Made by a program: the position numbers and the translations under genes. Source: Chitinilyticum litopenaei DSM 21440 (lineage in GTDB: Bacteria > Pseudomonadota > Gammaproteobacteria > Burkholderiales > Chitinibacteraceae). Taken from it: 41,217 bases of DNA. Below are positions 40,991 to 41,217 of the stretch, in pieces (within the stretch, counting starts at the first letter, position 1; each line of letters opens with the position of its first letter). Below the pieces are notes generated by a model. That model was not told the DNA's origin and ran no database searches. It saw nothing but the letters and a program-made list of their open reading frames with translations. The DNA is taken from positions 1 to 41,217 of the forward strand of contig NZ_ATZJ01000040.1 of the NCBI RefSeq assembly GCF_000428145.1. The letters run 5' to 3'.

Positions 40991-41217
40991 ACTGGCATAC
41001 GGAGGTATCGATGTACAAAATCCCGAAGCAGAGCTACACCACCGAGTTCAAGCAAGAGGCGGTCCGTCTGGTCGAGGCCGAAGGCAAATCCCCCGCTCAG
41101 GTCGCCCGCGAGCTGGGCATTTCCGAGCAGACACTCAGCAACTGGCGCAAAGCCAGCAAGGCGGGAAAACTGGCCGCCGGCACCGGCAAGGCGATCACGC
41201 CCGAGCAGATGGAGTTA
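40954..41217 (+). mobile_element. Left end of an IS3-family insertion sequence, cut by the window edge
   Basis: A probable left terminus begins TGACCGCGAATTTCGGATAC at 40954; IS3-family ends usually begin with TGA. The transposase OrfA start follows 57 bp later. The right end, OrfB and target duplication lie outside the window, so the boundary is provisional. Confidence 0.6.
41011..41217 (+). CDS. IS3-family transposase OrfA, N-terminal part
   Basis: ATG at 41011 with GGAGG 5 nt upstream opens a frame to the window end (69 codons). The sequence YTTEFKQEAVRLVEAEGKSPAQVARELGISEQTLSNWRK is the HTH_Tnp_1 helix-turn-helix of IS3-family OrfA proteins, which binds the IS ends. The catalytic DDE part is in OrfB, made by programmed frameshifting in this family, and lies outside the window. 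Confidence 0.93.
   Translation, partial: MYKIPKQSYTTEFKQEAVRLVEAEGKSPAQVARELGISEQTLSNWRKASKAGKLAAGTGKAITPEQMEL

Noticed and set aside
1..41217. CRISPR arrays, tRNA or rRNA genes
   Set aside because: No regularly spaced direct repeats, and no tRNA-like or rRNA-like conserved sequence was noticed by reading.

Overview
The window is a high-GC Gram-negative chromosome segment, most likely from a betaproteobacterium, possibly Neisseriales-like. The basis is the type VI gene set, a CysP/CysT/CysW/CysA-type sulfate transporter, a KdgM-family porin and dispersed ATTCCCGC hairpins. The taxonomic call is inference; no rRNA or marker gene is present.

Positions 1-27704 hold a complete type VI secretion system (T6SS) in two opposed blocks that diverge from a control region at 12760-12965. 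The minus-strand block begins with tssA-tssB-tssC (sheath and assembly cap), which ends at a strong hairpin (9499-9532). It continues with hcp and a cargo run: an unrecognised gene, an ankyrin protein, an AT-rich secreted small protein, tagJ, a probable effector, a probable immunity protein, vgrG, an EagR-type chaperone, and a PAAR-Rhs effector that runs off the left edge. The plus-strand block is tssJ-tssK-tssL-tssM-tagF-tssE-tssF-tssG (membrane complex, baseplate and a negative regulator). A divergent FHA-domain gene and tssH (ClpV) follow. All thirteen core components are present, with no PpkA/PppA kinase or phosphatase pair in the window.

Positions 27834-33288 are a sulfur-uptake locus on the minus strand: a periplasmic sulfate-binding protein, CysT, CysW, CysA, and a TauE/SafE-type permease. 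A second minus-strand unit (37041-33746) joins a second sulfate-binding protein to an EAL-domain phosphodiesterase, a KdgM-family porin and an RBBP9/YdeN-like hydrolase. Overlapping or very close gene borders suggest co-transcription. This is the least expected arrangement in the window.

Positions 37399-41217 are accessory. They hold a Tat-exported nitroreductase-like protein with a downstream TetR regulator and a paired palindromic operator, a repeat-rich stretch with a REPIN-like double hairpin, a YkvA-type membrane protein, and a small gene that appears interrupted by an IS3-family element running off the right edge. The ATTCCCGC hairpins occur only in this right part and were not seen inside the T6SS block.
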